Shown in pieces: positions 36,326 through 36,396 of a stretch of 36,396 nt of DNA; positions within the stretch are counted from its first letter, which is position 1; each line of letters starts with the position of its first letter. Source of the stretch: a virus; the IMG/VR virus record IMGVR_UViG_3300045930_000120, positions 1 to 36,396 of that record; one strand, 5' to 3'. Both the position numbers and the translations under genes were made by a program. Under the pieces are notes generated by a model that worked only from the letters and a program-made list of their open reading frames with translations, had not been told where the DNA came from and made no database searches.

Positions 36326-36396
36326 CACAACAACAACGGGGCGGTTACTCTCTTGGTGCAGGCACTTCCACGTGCTCAACGAACGGCCGCGCGACA

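Noticed and set aside
36032-36379. 115-codon minus-strand frame overlapping the gcrA-like start
   Set aside because: It would run through the strong gcrA-like ribosome binding site and 138 bases of that gene in another frame. Its N-terminal C-x-C-G-K-F stretch is suggestive, but no start signal supports it.

Overview
The window looks like most or all of the genome of a temperate, tailed siphovirus (or an excised or integrated prophage) of an alphaproteobacterium, probably of the Hyphomicrobiales/Rhizobiales. The base composition is GC-rich. It encodes a GcrA-type regulator, a family restricted to Alphaproteobacteria and their phages, and its tail assembly chaperone is of the gene-transfer-agent type (TAC_11-like). 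The order terminase - protease/capsid - portal - connectors - tail chaperone - tape measure - tail tip is that of an HK97-type phage.

Layout. (1) 24-3997, plus strand: a lysogeny/accessory block with a small lipoprotein, a small membrane protein, a superinfection immunity protein, a tyrosine integrase, a DGQHR/DndB-like protein and a ParB-like protein. (2) 3998-4674: about 680 bases without a gene but packed with inverted repeats, two strong plus-strand terminators, an AT-rich repeat cluster and a tRNA-like fold ending in a T-arm and CCA. (3) 4675-36170, almost entirely minus strand, with genes overlapping head to tail (many ATGA or GTGA junctions). Read from right to left it starts with early genes: gcrA-like, DNA methyltransferase, VRR-NUC nuclease, HNH nucleases, DUF1376 replication protein and small ORFs. 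Then come fibre/appendage genes with collagen-like repeats, an endolysin, packaging (HNH, TerS, TerL), a fused protease-capsid, portal, connectors, major tail protein, a frameshifted tail chaperone, a tape measure with a muralytic domain, tail-tip genes and small membrane proteins. (4) 36171-36396: a probable control region with a plus-strand promoter whose -10 box lies in a perfect 16-bp palindrome.

Six HNH-type proteins sit in the window. One belongs to the packaging module and one is probably a functional early nuclease. The other four look like free-standing homing endonucleases, two of them on the plus strand inside the minus-strand operon. No CI-like repressor and no recognisable replication initiator are seen.

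The observations most worth following are: the DGQHR-like/ParB-like pair beside the structured, repeat-rich noncoding region; the tRNA-like element; the in-frame GGGAAAA slip site with a downstream stem in the tail chaperone gene; the internal start inside the protease-capsid fusion; and the phage-borne GcrA plus methyltransferase.
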